Assembly (NCBI RefSeq): GCF_018310345.1
Contig: NZ_JAGXBY010000001.1
Location: 744,001 to 808,000, forward strand
From: Ornithinibacillus massiliensis
GTDB lineage: Bacteria; Bacillota; Bacilli; Bacillales; Amphibacillaceae
DNA: 64,000 nucleotides
Reading direction: 5' to 3'
How positions within the stretch are numbered: the first letter of the stretch is position 1; each line of letters opens with the position of its first letter. Under the pieces are notes generated by a model that made no database searches, was not told the origin of the DNA, and saw only the letters and a program-made list of their open reading frames with translations. Made by a program: the position numbers and the translations under genes. Of the stretch, positions 1 to 8,784 are shown one piece after another.

Positions 1-285
1 TGCCATTCCACCCGGAACGAGTGGAATAATGCCAGAAACGTTAAATATAATAATTGGTGTTTTGTACATTTTGGCAAACATTCGGCTAATGACAGCGACT
101 AGCATGGCACCTAGAATTGTTGCTGCTACTGGGTCCATTCCATAGTCAACTAATACATAATAGACGATCCATCCGGCCATTCCATTAAGTCCACATTGTA
201 TTAATACTTTCTTTGGTGCATTAAATAAAATGCCAAATCCTAGCGATGCTACAAAGCTTGTCGCTAGCTGGGCAAGAATTCCCAT
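1..285 (-). CDS. threonine/serine exporter family, YjjB-like subunit (3' end outside window)
   Basis: Integral membrane protein of the small YjjB/DUF3815 half of the ThrE family, cut by the window edge after about 95 residues. It is read from an ATG preceded by GGAGGTT with seven bases of spacing; a nearer ATG five bases upstream is out of frame and closes quickly. The visible protein is hydrophobic and carries GIIPLVPGG, a motif also present as MPLVPG in the larger upstream partner. Family knowledge: YjjP and YjjB form a two-component exporter for dicarboxylates in Escherichia coli, and fused ThrE exports threonine and serine in Corynebacterium. The substrate here cannot be told. It follows its partner by 136 bases on the same strand, so co-transcription is likely. 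Confidence 0.8.
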   Translation of the reverse strand, partial: MGILAQLATSFVASLGFGILFNAPKKVLIQCGLNGMAGWIVYYVLVDYGMDPVAATILGAMLVAVISRMFAKMYKTPIIIFNVSGIIPLVPGGMA

Positions 286-421
286 ATCATAACCTCCGAT
301 ACCCATTGAGACATGAATTCTATTCTAAACCAAACCCCACTGAAACTGCAATCGTCTATCTAAAATAGGTTTAAACACTGACTAGAGAATTGGTCCTCTC
401 ATAAGGACACCCCCCCAGATG

Positions 422-1165
422 CTAAATAAATGCTAATATAACAGCGATTCCGGCACCAATGGCAAAGGCGGTTAGTAGTGCTTCCACACCTTTTGATAAA
501 CCAGCGACCAGATGCCCTGCTAACAGATCACGTACTGCATTGGTAATGTGTAATCCAGGAACGAGTGGCATGACGGCACCAATAATAATTTTATCAAGCT
601 CTACTCCGATTCCAGTTTGAATGAAAAGGGCGGCTAGTAGCCCAATCATAAAGGAAGCAACAAATTCAGAGATAAAGCGAATTTCTACCAGTTTATCAAA
701 CCAAAGAAATCCAATAAAACCGATTCCCCCTGCAAGGAATGAAGGGATAAAGTCTGCCCACAGACCTCCGAACATGATGGTAAAGCTGCCACTTGCAAGG
801 GCAGCAATTAGCACCATGATTGGATTGGAATATAAGGACTTTTTCCCCTCTAGCTGTTGTAGTTCTTTTAATGCTGCTTGTAAATTTAATTCACCAGAAG
901 CGATTTTTCTTGAGACACTATTCACTTCCGCAATTTTATTCAAATCCGTTGTTCGCTTTTCTATCCGCATCATATTGGCAGGCTTTGCTATATCGATGGA
1001 AAAATTAATCGCAGTTGGCGTTGCATAACTCTGTGAATTATCTAGACCAAATGCCCGTGCAATCCGATTCATCGTATCCTCCACACGATACGTCTCCGCA
1101 CTACTTTCCAACATAATTTTTCCAGCAAGCATACAAACTTCGGTGATTCTCTCCTGCTTATTCAA
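422..1165 (-). CDS. threonine/serine exporter family, YjjP-like (DUF1212) subunit
   Basis: The larger half of a split ThrE-type exporter. The 247 residues comprise a soluble N-terminal part (about 1-115, including ESSAETYRVEDTMNRIARAF and the TPTAI segment typical of DUF1212) followed by about five hydrophobic segments and the MPLVPGLHITNAVRDLLAGH motif near residue 200. The start is TTG, supported by GGAGATG seven bases upstream; the ATG inside that ribosome site is out of frame. The small YjjB-like partner follows on the same strand. Family assignment is firm; the exported compound (amino acid or dicarboxylate) is unknown. Confidence 0.85.
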   Translation of the reverse strand: MNKQERITEVCMLAGKIMLESSAETYRVEDTMNRIARAFGLDNSQSYATPTAINFSIDIAKPANMMRIEKRTTDLNKIAEVNSVSRKIASGELNLQAALKELQQLEGKKSLYSNPIMVLIAALASGSFTIMFGGLWADFIPSFLAGGIGFIGFLWFDKLVEIRFISEFVASFMIGLLAALFIQTGIGVELDKIIIGAVMPLVPGLHITNAVRDLLAGHLVAGLSKGVEALLTAFAIGAGIAVILAFI

Positions 1166-1321
1166 AAATAATCATCTCCGTACAAAAATTCTCTCCCTAT
1201 TATAGTAGGGATTCGGTTGGGATGGAAGGGATATTTCAATAAAATTGTTTGGTAATAGGCGGGATTTGAAAGTATGACGTTGCCTTGTAGAATTGTTACC
1301 GTTCTCACCACCAACATCAAA

Positions 1322-1349
1322 AGAAAAAACCTTCCTAACAAAGGAAGGC
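1322..1349 (-). terminator. rho-independent terminator after the c-subunit-like gene
   Basis: A seven-base-pair stem (CCTTCCT at 1330-1336 with AGGAAGG at 1342-1348) and a five-base loop. On the minus strand it is followed by a run of T. It lies directly after the stop of the minus-strand gene. Confidence 0.75.
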
Positions 1350-1357
1350 TTTCAGGC

Positions 1358-1765
1358 TTACGGTAAGATCATAATCAAACTAACTAACGCTATTAATGGA
1401 ATGGCATTTGCCAGGGCGATTCCGATTAGGGAGAACGTCATGACAGTTTGCTTCGCATTTTCTGGAACGCCTACGGAGCGTTGAAGGAAAATGAATAATG
1501 GTGAAAATACTAGAGCGAAAATAACGATGATTCCAGGAATATATAGTTCTTCTATAGAGGCAACAGGCGTCAGGTCCATCATGCCAAAGATGACCAAAAT
1601 CATGGGAATGACTTCTGCAATAGCGACACCGATAAAGAATTTCGTTTGGATGGCCGCAGTATTTTCAGGGTTTTCTTTGAGTTTTTCGATGTTAATTTTA
1701 AAGACTAGTAGAATAGAAACACATGCAAGGATTGCTGCAATTGCGAATAGGTAAGCACTACTCAT
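1358..1765 (-). CDS. four-helix membrane protein resembling a duplicated ATP synthase c subunit
   Basis: 135 residues forming two helical hairpins with four hydrophobic segments. The first hairpin ends IGVAIAEVIPMILVI and the second IGIALANAIPLIALV, both close to the second helix of F-type c subunits (pattern G-I-A-x-x-E-A-I-P). The ion-binding carboxylate is kept in the first hairpin (Glu51) and replaced by Asn120 in the second, the arrangement of V-type proteolipids that have one site per duplicated subunit. There is no ATP synthase operon around it. GAAGGTGAT precedes the ATG and a terminator follows, so it appears monocistronic. Membership of the c-subunit superfamily is a pattern judgement; the role is unknown. 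Confidence 0.7.
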   Translation of the reverse strand: MSSAYLFAIAAILACVSILLVFKINIEKLKENPENTAAIQTKFFIGVAIAEVIPMILVIFGMMDLTPVASIEELYIPGIIVIFALVFSPLFIFLQRSVGVPENAKQTVMTFSLIGIALANAIPLIALVSLIMILP

Positions 1766-2147
1766 TTTAAATCACCTTCATTTCAGAATAGTTTTTCTTT
1801 GTATCATGGGTATCATAGCATAGGTTTTACTAGTGCTCAACCGAAAGTTAAAGCCAATCTGGTATTTAAGAATAAAACTATTGTCGAATTAGAATTCTCT
1901 GATGAATATTACTTAGTATCCATCGCACATTTTCTAGATTATTTAGCCTATTTTTGATCGCGCTTAATTGTAAAAACATGCAGAATATTGTAGATTCATC
2001 TAAATATACAGTTATATTTAACTAAGACTTTAGTAACTTGTCCAAGTTTTTGGAATTCTCTATTATTAGAGGTACTAAGTTTTTAGGCTACTAGATTTAG
2101 TAGGGGGGCTAAAGACTTAAGTCAAAACTTTTTAGAGGAGGAAGAAA
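1766..2147. other. intergenic region upstream of the S8 protease
   Basis: 382 bases between divergent genes, with no coding potential seen. A possible sigma-A promoter is TTGTAA at 1968-1973, 17 bases, TAGATT at 1991-1996, reading towards the protease. Close to that gene there is a perfect ten-base palindrome (GACTTAAGTC) in a stretch of repeated ACTTTAGT and ACTAAGTTTT-like words. No known riboswitch is recognised. Confidence 0.4.
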
Positions 2148-5100
2148 ATGCTTAAGAGAATTTCGGTATTATCTTTAATATTTCTTTTAGCGTTTAGTAC
2201 GGTTACCTTTGCAGCACCGGGTGACATTGTCGTTGATCGTAACCTTGAAAAGAGTGATCTTTCCAAGGAATTAGCAGAGACAATCGATCCTAACGAAATC
2301 GTTCGTGTCACGGTTGAAATAGACGGTGAGGCACCGATTGAAAAAGCTACAAAACAAGGAAAAAAGTTTGGTGACTTAAGTGTAGCTGAGAAGAAGAAAC
2401 TTCTAAATGAAGCGAAAGAAAAGAAAAATAAAGCCAAAAAGGCAATGAAGGATAAGAAAATCAATGCAAAGGTCCTTCATGAATTTGATACTGTGGTGAA
2501 TGGCTTTAGTGCTGAAGTGAAATACAGTGACATGGAGGAATTAGAAAAACTTCCTAATGTAAAAAGTGTTGTCATTTCAACTAAGTATGAGCGACCAATT
2601 GATGAACCGAATATGGCCAATAGTAAGGAATTAGTACAAGCACAGCAAGCTTGGCGTGACTATGGTTTTAAAGGAGAGGGTATGGTTATCGGGGTAATTG
2701 ACTCTGGTGTTGATCATACTCACCAAGATATGGTGCTTTCAGAAGGTGTTTCTGTAGCCTTATCTGAAGAAGATGTAAATCAAAAGATACAATCAGAAGG
2801 TTTACCTGGTCAATATTACACAGAAAAGGTTCCTTATGGATACAACTATATGGATCAAAACCATAATTACACAGATAATTATCCTGGTGCATCCTCACAT
2901 GGTATGCATGTAGCTGGTACTGTTGGTGCAAATGGTGAGGCTAATGGCGGGATTGACGGAATTGCTCCAGATGCACAAATTTTAAACTTTAAAGTATTTG
3001 GGAACGACCCAGGTATGCAATATACGTATGGAGATATTTACATAGCGGCCATTGATGATGGGATTAAATTAGGCGCAGATGTACTAAATATGAGCTTAGG
3101 ATCAGCATCTGGCTTTGTAGATAGTCAAAATCCGGAGCAATTAGCTGTTACACGAGCAGTGGAAAATGGTATTGTCATGTCTATTTCTGCTGGAAACTCT
3201 GCATTGTTTGCTGATGGGTTCTTCTATCCATATGCATCTAATCCAGATTATGGAGTTAGTGGTTCTCCAGGCTTAGCATATGATTCGTTGCAGGTTGCGT
3301 CGTTTGAAAATAGTTTCATGACAATTGATGCATTACAATTTGCAATTGAAGGTGGAGAAAGTGGCGTTGCGGCATATATGTCTTCAAGCCAAACAGATCC
3401 AGTTGTAGGCAATACATATGAACTGGTAGAAGCAGGTCTTGGTCACCCAGAAGATTATGAAGGGAAAGATCTGGAAGGGAAATATGCGCTCGTTCAGCGT
3501 GGAGAGATAGACTTTGTAACGAAAGCATTAAATGCACAAGAAGCAGGAGCATCAGGTGTTATTGTATATAATAATACAGATGGCATGGTAAATATGGCAA
3601 CTGATCCTACAATAGTGATTCCACAGGTATTCTTATCGAAGGCAGATGGTGACAAACTAAGAGACGCACTATTAAATGGACAAACTGCAAGTGTTACCTT
3701 TACTGGGGAACAGACATCTGTACCAAATGCAGAAGCGGGACAAATGAGTGAATTCTCATCTTGGGGATTAACACCGAACCTTGATTTCAAACCAGAAATT
3801 ACAGCACCAGGTGGACAAATTTACTCTACATTAAATAATGGTGAATATGGTGTGAAATCAGGTACATCTATGGCAGCTCCACATGTCTCTGGTGGTAGTG
3901 CTTTAGTATTGGAACGTGTAGATAATGAATTTGGATTTGAGGGTAGAAATAGAGTTGAACTAGCTAAGAACATTTTAATGAATACATCTACTCCTGTAGA
4001 GTTTGATGGGGCATTCGTATCGCCGCGTCGTCAAGGTGCCGGCTTAATGCAACTTCACTCAGCACTTTCAACTCCTGTAGTAGTGACAAATGCTGAAACA
4101 GGTGAAGCAAAAGTTGCATTGAAAGAAATAGCTGATAACCAAGTTACATTCGAATTAACAGCAGAAAACTATTCGGATGAAGCGGTAAGCTATGAGGTAC
4201 GTGCAAATGCACAAACTGATACACCAGTAAGTGCTTCTGGATTTATGGTTACAGCACCGAATTTATTGGGTGCCCTTGATTTAGGTGCAGTTACAACGGT
4301 TAATGGGGAAGCAAGTAGTACAGTGGAGGTCCCGGCGAATGGTACAACCACATTTGAAGTAACGGTTGATGTTAGCGAGTGGGATGAAGATTTGCAATCC
4401 ATCTTTACTAGTGGTTATTGGTTAGAAGGATTTGTTACGTTAACAGATCCAACTGATACTAATCCAGAACTAACGATACCTTATGTAGGATTCAAAGGTG
4501 CGTGGGATGAAGCACCAATCTTTGATGCTCCATTATGGGATCCAATGTCATATTATGAAATGACTGGAGTAGTAACAACAGTTAATCAAGGATCATATGA
4601 CTACTTAGGTCAAGACGCTACTAATCTAGCATTTTCACCAAATGGTAATGGTGTACGAGATGATGTAGGTCTAATCCTATCATTCTTAAGAAATGCGAAG
4701 GAAGTTAGCTTCAATGTTCTAGATAAGGATGGTAATCTTGTAGAAACAATTTACACCGAATCGAATATACGTAAAGATTACTATGATTCTGGTCGAGCAT
4801 CCTATTATAAGGTTTCTTCTGATTGGATGTGGGATGGAACGATTGATGGAAACGTAGCACCAGATGGTCAATACTACTTACAAGCAGTTGGAGTTATTGA
4901 CTATGAAGGAGCTAGAGAACAATCTATTGAAATTCCAGTATTATTAGACACACAGGCACCAACCGTAACATCTGATATCCGACGCGGTAAGCGTGAAGCG
5001 CTAATCATGGTAGAAGATGGACAAGGAAGTGGAGTCAGTGAGTTTGAAATCAAGGTAAATGGAGAACCTATTGAAATTCCTGAAGGGGAAACACAACAAC

Positions 5101-5228
5101 TCATTACAGATCTTCATCCAAGCTCAGTAGTAGAAGTAACGGTTACTGATAATGCGGGTAACACTACTTATGAAAGAGTGATGGGACCACAAGGGAAGGC
5201 AAAAGGTAAAGTGAAGGTCTTACAATAA
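2148..5228 (+). CDS. secreted subtilisin-family (S8) serine protease with PA domain
   Basis: A 1026-residue extracellular protease of the Vpr/minor extracellular type. A signal peptide occupies about residues 1-23 (hydrophobic core, ending VTFAA), followed by an I9-like propeptide to about 150. The catalytic triad is visible: Asp185 in VIDSGVDHTH, His251 in SSHGMHVAGT and Ser574 in GTSMAAPHVSGG. A protease-associated domain is inserted at roughly 420-520 (ALVQRGEIDFVTKALNAQEA). The C-terminal third holds beta-sandwich modules including an FSPNGNGVRDD segment like those in Vpr-type and bacillopeptidase-type enzymes. There is no sortase motif. AGAGGAGG precedes the ATG and a strong terminator follows. 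It probably serves protein scavenging or wall-protein turnover. Confidence 0.93.
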   Translation: MLKRISVLSLIFLLAFSTVTFAAPGDIVVDRNLEKSDLSKELAETIDPNEIVRVTVEIDGEAPIEKATKQGKKFGDLSVAEKKKLLNEAKEKKNKAKKAMKDKKINAKVLHEFDTVVNGFSAEVKYSDMEELEKLPNVKSVVISTKYERPIDEPNMANSKELVQAQQAWRDYGFKGEGMVIGVIDSGVDHTHQDMVLSEGVSVALSEEDVNQKIQSEGLPGQYYTEKVPYGYNYMDQNHNYTDNYPGASSHGMHVAGTVGANGEANGGIDGIAPDAQILNFKVFGNDPGMQYTYGDIYIAAIDDGIKLGADVLNMSLGSASGFVDSQNPEQLAVTRAVENGIVMSISAGNSALFADGFFYPYASNPDYGVSGSPGLAYDSLQVASFENSFMTIDALQFAIEGGESGVAAYMSSSQTDPVVGNTYELVEAGLGHPEDYEGKDLEGKYALVQRGEIDFVTKALNAQEAGASGVIVYNNTDGMVNMATDPTIVIPQVFLSKADGDKLRDALLNGQTASVTFTGEQTSVPNAEAGQMSEFSSWGLTPNLDFKPEITAPGGQIYSTLNNGEYGVKSGTSMAAPHVSGGSALVLERVDNEFGFEGRNRVELAKNILMNTSTPVEFDGAFVSPRRQGAGLMQLHSALSTPVVVTNAETGEAKVALKEIADNQVTFELTAENYSDEAVSYEVRANAQTDTPVSASGFMVTAPNLLGALDLGAVTTVNGEASSTVEVPANGTTTFEVTVDVSEWDEDLQSIFTSGYWLEGFVTLTDPTDTNPELTIPYVGFKGAWDEAPIFDAPLWDPMSYYEMTGVVTTVNQGSYDYLGQDATNLAFSPNGNGVRDDVGLILSFLRNAKEVSFNVLDKDGNLVETIYTESNIRKDYYDSGRASYYKVSSDWMWDGTIDGNVAPDGQYYLQAVGVIDYEGAREQSIEIPVLLDTQAPTVTSDIRRGKREALIMVEDGQGSGVSEFEIKVNGEPIEIPEGETQQLITDLHPSSVVEVTVTDNAGNTTYERVMGPQGKAKGKVKVLQ

Positions 5229-5252
5229 ACGTACAAAAAAACATACTGAGAT

Positions 5253-5298
5253 TAGTGGGTAAGGTCATCGACGGTTGACTTTGCCCACTATTTTTCTT
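5253..5298 (+). terminator. rho-independent terminator after the S8 protease
   Basis: Fifteen-base arms (TAGTGGGTAAGGTCA and TGACTTTGCCCACTA, pairing with G-U wobbles) around a short loop, followed by TTTTTCTTTTT. Confidence 0.85.
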
Positions 5299-5561
5299 TT
5301 TAGTTTGATGCGCTAACTTTCATGTTCAGTTTATCCTATGTTAGAAATAGTTTTGCCCCAGCCTATTCTTCAAACGGGAACTTACCGAAATGTAGCGCAA
5401 ACTATCATTAATTCCATTACTCTTCATTTAATCTGTACCAGTCTGTTTAATTCCAAATTTTACTTCAATTTACACACTCTTCACAAACTCTCCATATACA
5501 CTTAATAGTCTATTTCTATACTTGTAGTAACAAGGAAATCGTAGACTGAGGGGGAAGTTTA
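5299..5561. other. intergenic region before the phosphodiesterase gene
   Basis: A/T-rich, with no open frame. It must hold the promoter of the following gene. The best candidate is TTCACA at 5480-5485 with TAATAG 17 bases downstream, which is weak. Nothing else is recognised. Confidence 0.3.
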
Positions 5562-6260
5562 ATGACGATTCGAGGTATTGCTCACCGAGGTTATCCTGTG
5601 AACTACCCAGAAAATACACTATCGTCTTTTCAAGCCGCGATTGATTTAGGATTTTCTCATATGGAATTAGATGTTCATATGAGTAAGGATGGTATTCCTG
5701 TTGTCATGCATGATCATACGATTGACAGGATGACGAACGGAACTGGAGAGATCCGTCAATATACACTAGAGGAATTAAAGCAATTTACAATTCATTCTGA
5801 AGAAAAAATCCCGACTTTAGAAGAAGTGTTGGCCATAGCTAAAGATCGGATTATCGTTTCAATCGAATTAAAGAAGCCAAAACTATATCCCGGTATTGAA
5901 CAGAAAATATATGACATAATCAGGAAATTCGAGATGGAAGATCAAGTGTATGTTATCTCCTTTAATCATGATTCCTTATTAAAGCTACGTGCGATATCAG
6001 ATGAAATACAATTAGGCCCTTTAGTAAATAAAGTTCGTCCATCCCATTTTAGACTCATTAAGAAGATGAATGCTCGGTACTTTGCTGTGAATTGTAAGGC
6101 GATTAAAGAAAAGCACATCAAAAAGTGTGAAAGCATGGGAGTTCAATTAGTGGTCTGGACGGTAAATACTATAGAACAAATGAAGAGCTTTAAAGCGTAC
6201 CCATCAATTTTAATTACTACAGATGAATTGGAAAGGTATAAGGCCTTATCTTTAGGGTAG
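5562..6260 (+). CDS. glycerophosphodiester phosphodiesterase
   Basis: 232 residues, a full-length GDPD-family TIM barrel. It would hydrolyse glycerophosphodiesters to glycerol-3-phosphate plus alcohol. Visible active-site elements are His8-Arg9-Gly10, Glu17-Asn18-Thr19, the Glu35-x-Asp37 metal ligands in MELDVHMSKDG, and His50 in VVMHDHTIDR, all in the family order. There is no signal peptide, so it is cytoplasmic. GAGGGGGAAG lies upstream of the ATG. It could feed glycerol-3-phosphate to the TagD pathway found later in the window, but that link is inference. Confidence 0.92.
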   Translation: MTIRGIAHRGYPVNYPENTLSSFQAAIDLGFSHMELDVHMSKDGIPVVMHDHTIDRMTNGTGEIRQYTLEELKQFTIHSEEKIPTLEEVLAIAKDRIIVSIELKKPKLYPGIEQKIYDIIRKFEMEDQVYVISFNHDSLLKLRAISDEIQLGPLVNKVRPSHFRLIKKMNARYFAVNCKAIKEKHIKKCESMGVQLVVWTVNTIEQMKSFKAYPSILITTDELERYKALSLG

Positions 6261-6281
6261 AAGGGGAAGGTGTTTTAGAAA

Positions 6282-6389
6282 ATGAAACGTAAATCTTATT
6301 TGAAAAAGTTAGTTTACTTCATGTTTTTTCCGGTTTTGATTTTGCTAATACTGAAGAGTTTTCGGAGAGAACAGTATGTCAGAATTTGA
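6282..6389 (+). CDS. possible 35-residue single-span membrane peptide
   Basis: A short frame that opens 21 bases after the phosphodiesterase stop, behind GGGGAAGGTG, and closes just before a hairpin terminator. The product has a basic N terminus (MKRKSYLKK), one hydrophobic stretch of about 17 residues (LVYFMFFPVLILLILK) and a basic tail. No family is recognised. The position between gene and terminator favours a real co-transcribed gene, but length alone does not prove coding. Confidence 0.45.
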   Translation: MKRKSYLKKLVYFMFFPVLILLILKSFRREQYVRI

Positions 6390-6391
6390 AA

Positions 6392-6430
6392 GGAGCCTCC
6401 CTAGGATTATTCCATCGGGAGGTTCCTTAT
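6392..6430 (+). terminator. hairpin terminator after the phosphodiesterase unit
   Basis: GGAGCCTCCC at 6392-6401 pairs with GGGAGGTTCC at 6417-6426 around a 15-base loop, followed by a modestly T-rich stretch. Confidence 0.6.
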
Positions 6431-6477
6431 GTTGTCTTTATCATAGTGTAAATAGAAAATCTCCAGCGAGAATTAAT

Positions 6478-6506
6478 TTGCCAGAGTATCGTTACTTCGA
6501 TATAAT
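6478..6506 (+). promoter_or_regulatory. sigma-A promoter of tagO copy 1
   Basis: TTGCCA (five of six consensus bases), a 17-base spacer, then a perfect TATAAT. It lies 38 bases before the tagO start and is one of the best sigma-A matches noticed in the window. Confidence 0.85.
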
Positions 6507-6544
6507 TCTACATAGTAAATGATGAAATGTAATGGGAGAATACT

Positions 6545-7627
6545 ATGTTCAATTATATAGATTTAGCAATTGCCTTTATCATAGCTTTGCTATCCACCTT
6601 CTTATTAACTTTTGTAGTGAATAAGTTTGCGGTAAAAATTGGTGCGGTGGATTTACCGAATGACAGGAAAATCCACAAAAAGATAACTCCGAGACTGGGA
6701 GGCTTAGCGATATTTTTGGGGGCCTTTCTTGGAGCTTTATATCTACAGCCACAGGACCAACATTTAATTGAAATATTATGTGGTGCAATTGTAATTGTTA
6801 TTACAGGTGCATTGGATGATCGGTTTACCCTTCGTCCAATACCTAAGCTAACTGGTCAATTGATTGCTACTTCGTTCTTAGTATCTAGTGGTTTAATAAT
6901 AGACAAAGTTACTCTTCCGTTTATAGGACAAGTCGAATTAGGTTTTATGAGTGTATTAGTAACTGTTATTTGGGTAGTAGGAATAACGAATGCCATTAAC
7001 TTAATTGATGGTCTGGATGGATTAGCTACTGGTGTTACGACAATCGCATTAATAAGTTTATTTGTTATGGGAATTATTGATGGACGTCTAATTGTAGTCT
7101 ACCTGTGTATTGCGTTAATAGGTGCAAACCTTGGATTTCTATATCATAATTTCTATCCGGCTAAGATTTATATGGGTGATACAGGATCTAATTTACTAGG
7201 ATATATGATTGCAGTTATTTCAATTCTTGGGCTGTTTAAGAACATTGCTTTATTTAGCTTTGTTATACCGATTATTGTATTGGCTGTACCAATATTCGAT
7301 ACACTATTTGCTATTGTAAGGAGAATGTTAAACAAGCAAAGTATTTTGAAGGCTGATAATAAGCATATTCATTACCAATTGCTTGCTGCTGGTTATAGTC
7401 ATCGTAAAACAGTATTAATCTTATACGGAATCAGTGCTATCTTCGGTACGTTGGCCGTGATTTTTAATGAAGTTTCTATAACAATGAATCTTGTTGTTAT
7501 AATTATATTGCTATTCTTGCTACATATTTTAGCGGAATTGGCTGGACTTGTTTTTGGTGGGAAGCGTCCTGTACTAGATACAATTGTTAAATTGTTTAAA
7601 AGAAAAGTACCAAACCAAGAGCAATAG
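6545..7627 (+). CDS. tagO: undecaprenyl-phosphate GlcNAc-1-phosphate transferase (TagO/WecA type), copy 1
   Basis: 360 residues, polytopic, of the MraY/WecA superfamily. It transfers GlcNAc-1-phosphate to undecaprenyl phosphate, the first membrane step for wall teichoic and teichuronic acids. Signatures in order: [20 protein letters not shown] near residue 40, the Asp-Asp pair in [11 protein letters not shown] near 90, [15 protein letters not shown] near 150, [10 protein letters not shown] and [14 protein letters not shown] in the last third. About ten to eleven membrane segments are visible. It is monocistronic, with its own promoter and terminator. A second, clearly paralogous copy starts at 42540, so two lipid-linked polymer pathways may be initiated separately. 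Confidence 0.94.
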   Translation: MFNYIDLAIAFIIALLSTFLLTFVVNKFAVKIGAVDLPNDRKIHKKITPRLGGLAIFLGAFLGALYLQPQDQHLIEILCGAIVIVITGALDDRFTLRPIPKLTGQLIATSFLVSSGLIIDKVTLPFIGQVELGFMSVLVTVIWVVGITNAINLIDGLDGLATGVTTIALISLFVMGIIDGRLIVVYLCIALIGANLGFLYHNFYPAKIYMGDTGSNLLGYMIAVISILGLFKNIALFSFVIPIIVLAVPIFDTLFAIVRRMLNKQSILKADNKHIHYQLLAAGYSHRKTVLILYGISAIFGTLAVIFNEVSITMNLVVIIILLFLLHILAELAGLVFGGKRPVLDTIVKLFKRKVPNQEQ

Positions 7628-7716
7628 TGGATTTTAATACATCTAAAGTATTCGATTTAATTAGTATGTATTATACTATTCCTAAAAGGTTGCTTTATCA
7701 TGGTTGTATAAAGTTG

Positions 7717-7757
7717 ACCCTAAAAGTTAGACAAACAGTCTGACTTTTAGGGTTTTA
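7717..7757 (+). terminator. rho-independent terminator of tagO copy 1
   Basis: Sixteen-base arms (ACCCTAAAAGTTAGAC and GTCTGACTTTTAGGGT) with one wobble pair, a five-base loop and a short T tail. Confidence 0.85.
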
Positions 7758-8012
7758 TACTAGAATAAGGAACTTCAAAATGAGAAATATTTTAGGATGG
7801 GAACTAAATCGTGTTATATTTACCAATCTTCTTTTATAAAGAGTGAATAAGATTGAAAGAATGGAATGGGGCTAGTTAAATATTTCTTCACTTAACCAGG
7901 ATGCACCTTAATACTAATGTGTATATACGAGTAATTTTTTTATAATTATAATTTTTCCTTCTGATTTTATATTATTTATATTATACTAGTCTTTAGAGGT
8001 GAAGAAGGAGAC
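7758..8012. other. intergenic region upstream of the GntR gene
   Basis: Very A/T-rich, with several TATAAT-like and TATACT-like words in the last 80 bases, so the regulator's promoter lies here but cannot be pinned down. No gene seen. Confidence 0.3.
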
Positions 8013-8735
8013 ATGCCACTAAATTACACAAATTCAATACCACTTCATATTCAATTGAAACATGAGATAGAAGAGAAAATTTTTAACGGCGAATATATTG
8101 GCAAAATTCCTAGTGAACGGGAACTAATGGACGAATATTATGTTAGTAGAAGTACTGTTAGAGAAGGGATTGCTCAGCTTGTAAGAGAAGGGGTTCTTGA
8201 AAAGCGACCTGGTAGAGGTACGTTTGTTAAATTAAGACCTATTAATGATTGGCTTGGAAATTTAAGTAGCACTTCAGAAATCATTGAAAGAATGGGTATG
8301 ACTCCTGGTGCTAAATTAATTGAGCATAATATTATTGAGCTTAGTGATAGTTTACATGAACTGACGGGTTTAAAGGATGCATATTATTTCAAAAGAATCC
8401 GGTATGCTAATAATATTCCTATTGGAATAGAAAAACATTATTATCCAGTTAATATCGGGCAGGAACTTATCAAGTTTGATTTGAATAAAGAAGCGTTTTA
8501 TGAGTTGTTAGAACATAAAATAGGCATCAAGCCTTATGCGGCGGAACAAATTATTAAGTCTAATAAAGTTTCTATGGAGGATGCTAGGTTACTTGGAGTA
8601 TCCCCAACACTGAGTATGCTTAATGCAGAGCGTAAAATTACTGACATTGATAATAACTTTGTTGAGTTTGAAAATGCCTTTTATCGCTCAGATATGTATT
8701 CGTTTAAAATAAATCTATCTAGGAAAAGCAATTAG
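8013..8735 (+). CDS. GntR-family (HutC/UTRA) transcriptional regulator
   Basis: 240 residues. The N-terminal winged helix-turn-helix (about 8-75) shows the family hallmarks IPSERELMDEYYVSRSTVRE and GVLEKRPGRGTFVK. A UTRA ligand-binding domain of about 140 residues follows (FKRIRYANNIPIGIEKHYYP, LLGVSPTLSMLNAERK). GAAGAAGGAGA precedes the ATG. It converges on an amidohydrolase gene and faces a set of catabolic and transport genes, which it probably controls in response to a small-molecule ligand. Which ligand cannot be read from the sequence. Confidence 0.92.
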   Translation: MPLNYTNSIPLHIQLKHEIEEKIFNGEYIGKIPSERELMDEYYVSRSTVREGIAQLVREGVLEKRPGRGTFVKLRPINDWLGNLSSTSEIIERMGMTPGAKLIEHNIIELSDSLHELTGLKDAYYFKRIRYANNIPIGIEKHYYPVNIGQELIKFDLNKEAFYELLEHKIGIKPYAAEQIIKSNKVSMEDARLLGVSPTLSMLNAERKITDIDNNFVEFENAFYRSDMYSFKINLSRKSN

Positions 8736-8740
8736 CTAGT

Positions 8741-8784
8741 CCAAGATAGATTTATTTGTATCAGCTGTAAACTAATCTATTTGG
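8741..8784. terminator. shared hairpin between convergent regulator and amidohydrolase genes
   Basis: CCAAGATAGATT pairs with AATCTATTTGG (eleven pairs, one bulge) across a 21-base loop. It overlaps the last codons of the minus-strand gene. It could end transcription in both directions, but there is no long T run. Confidence 0.4.

Noticed and set aside
621-1028. Long open frame opposite the ThrE/YjjP-type gene
   Set aside because: It is an antisense shadow: no ribosome site, composition without protein character, and the opposite strand has clear family motifs.
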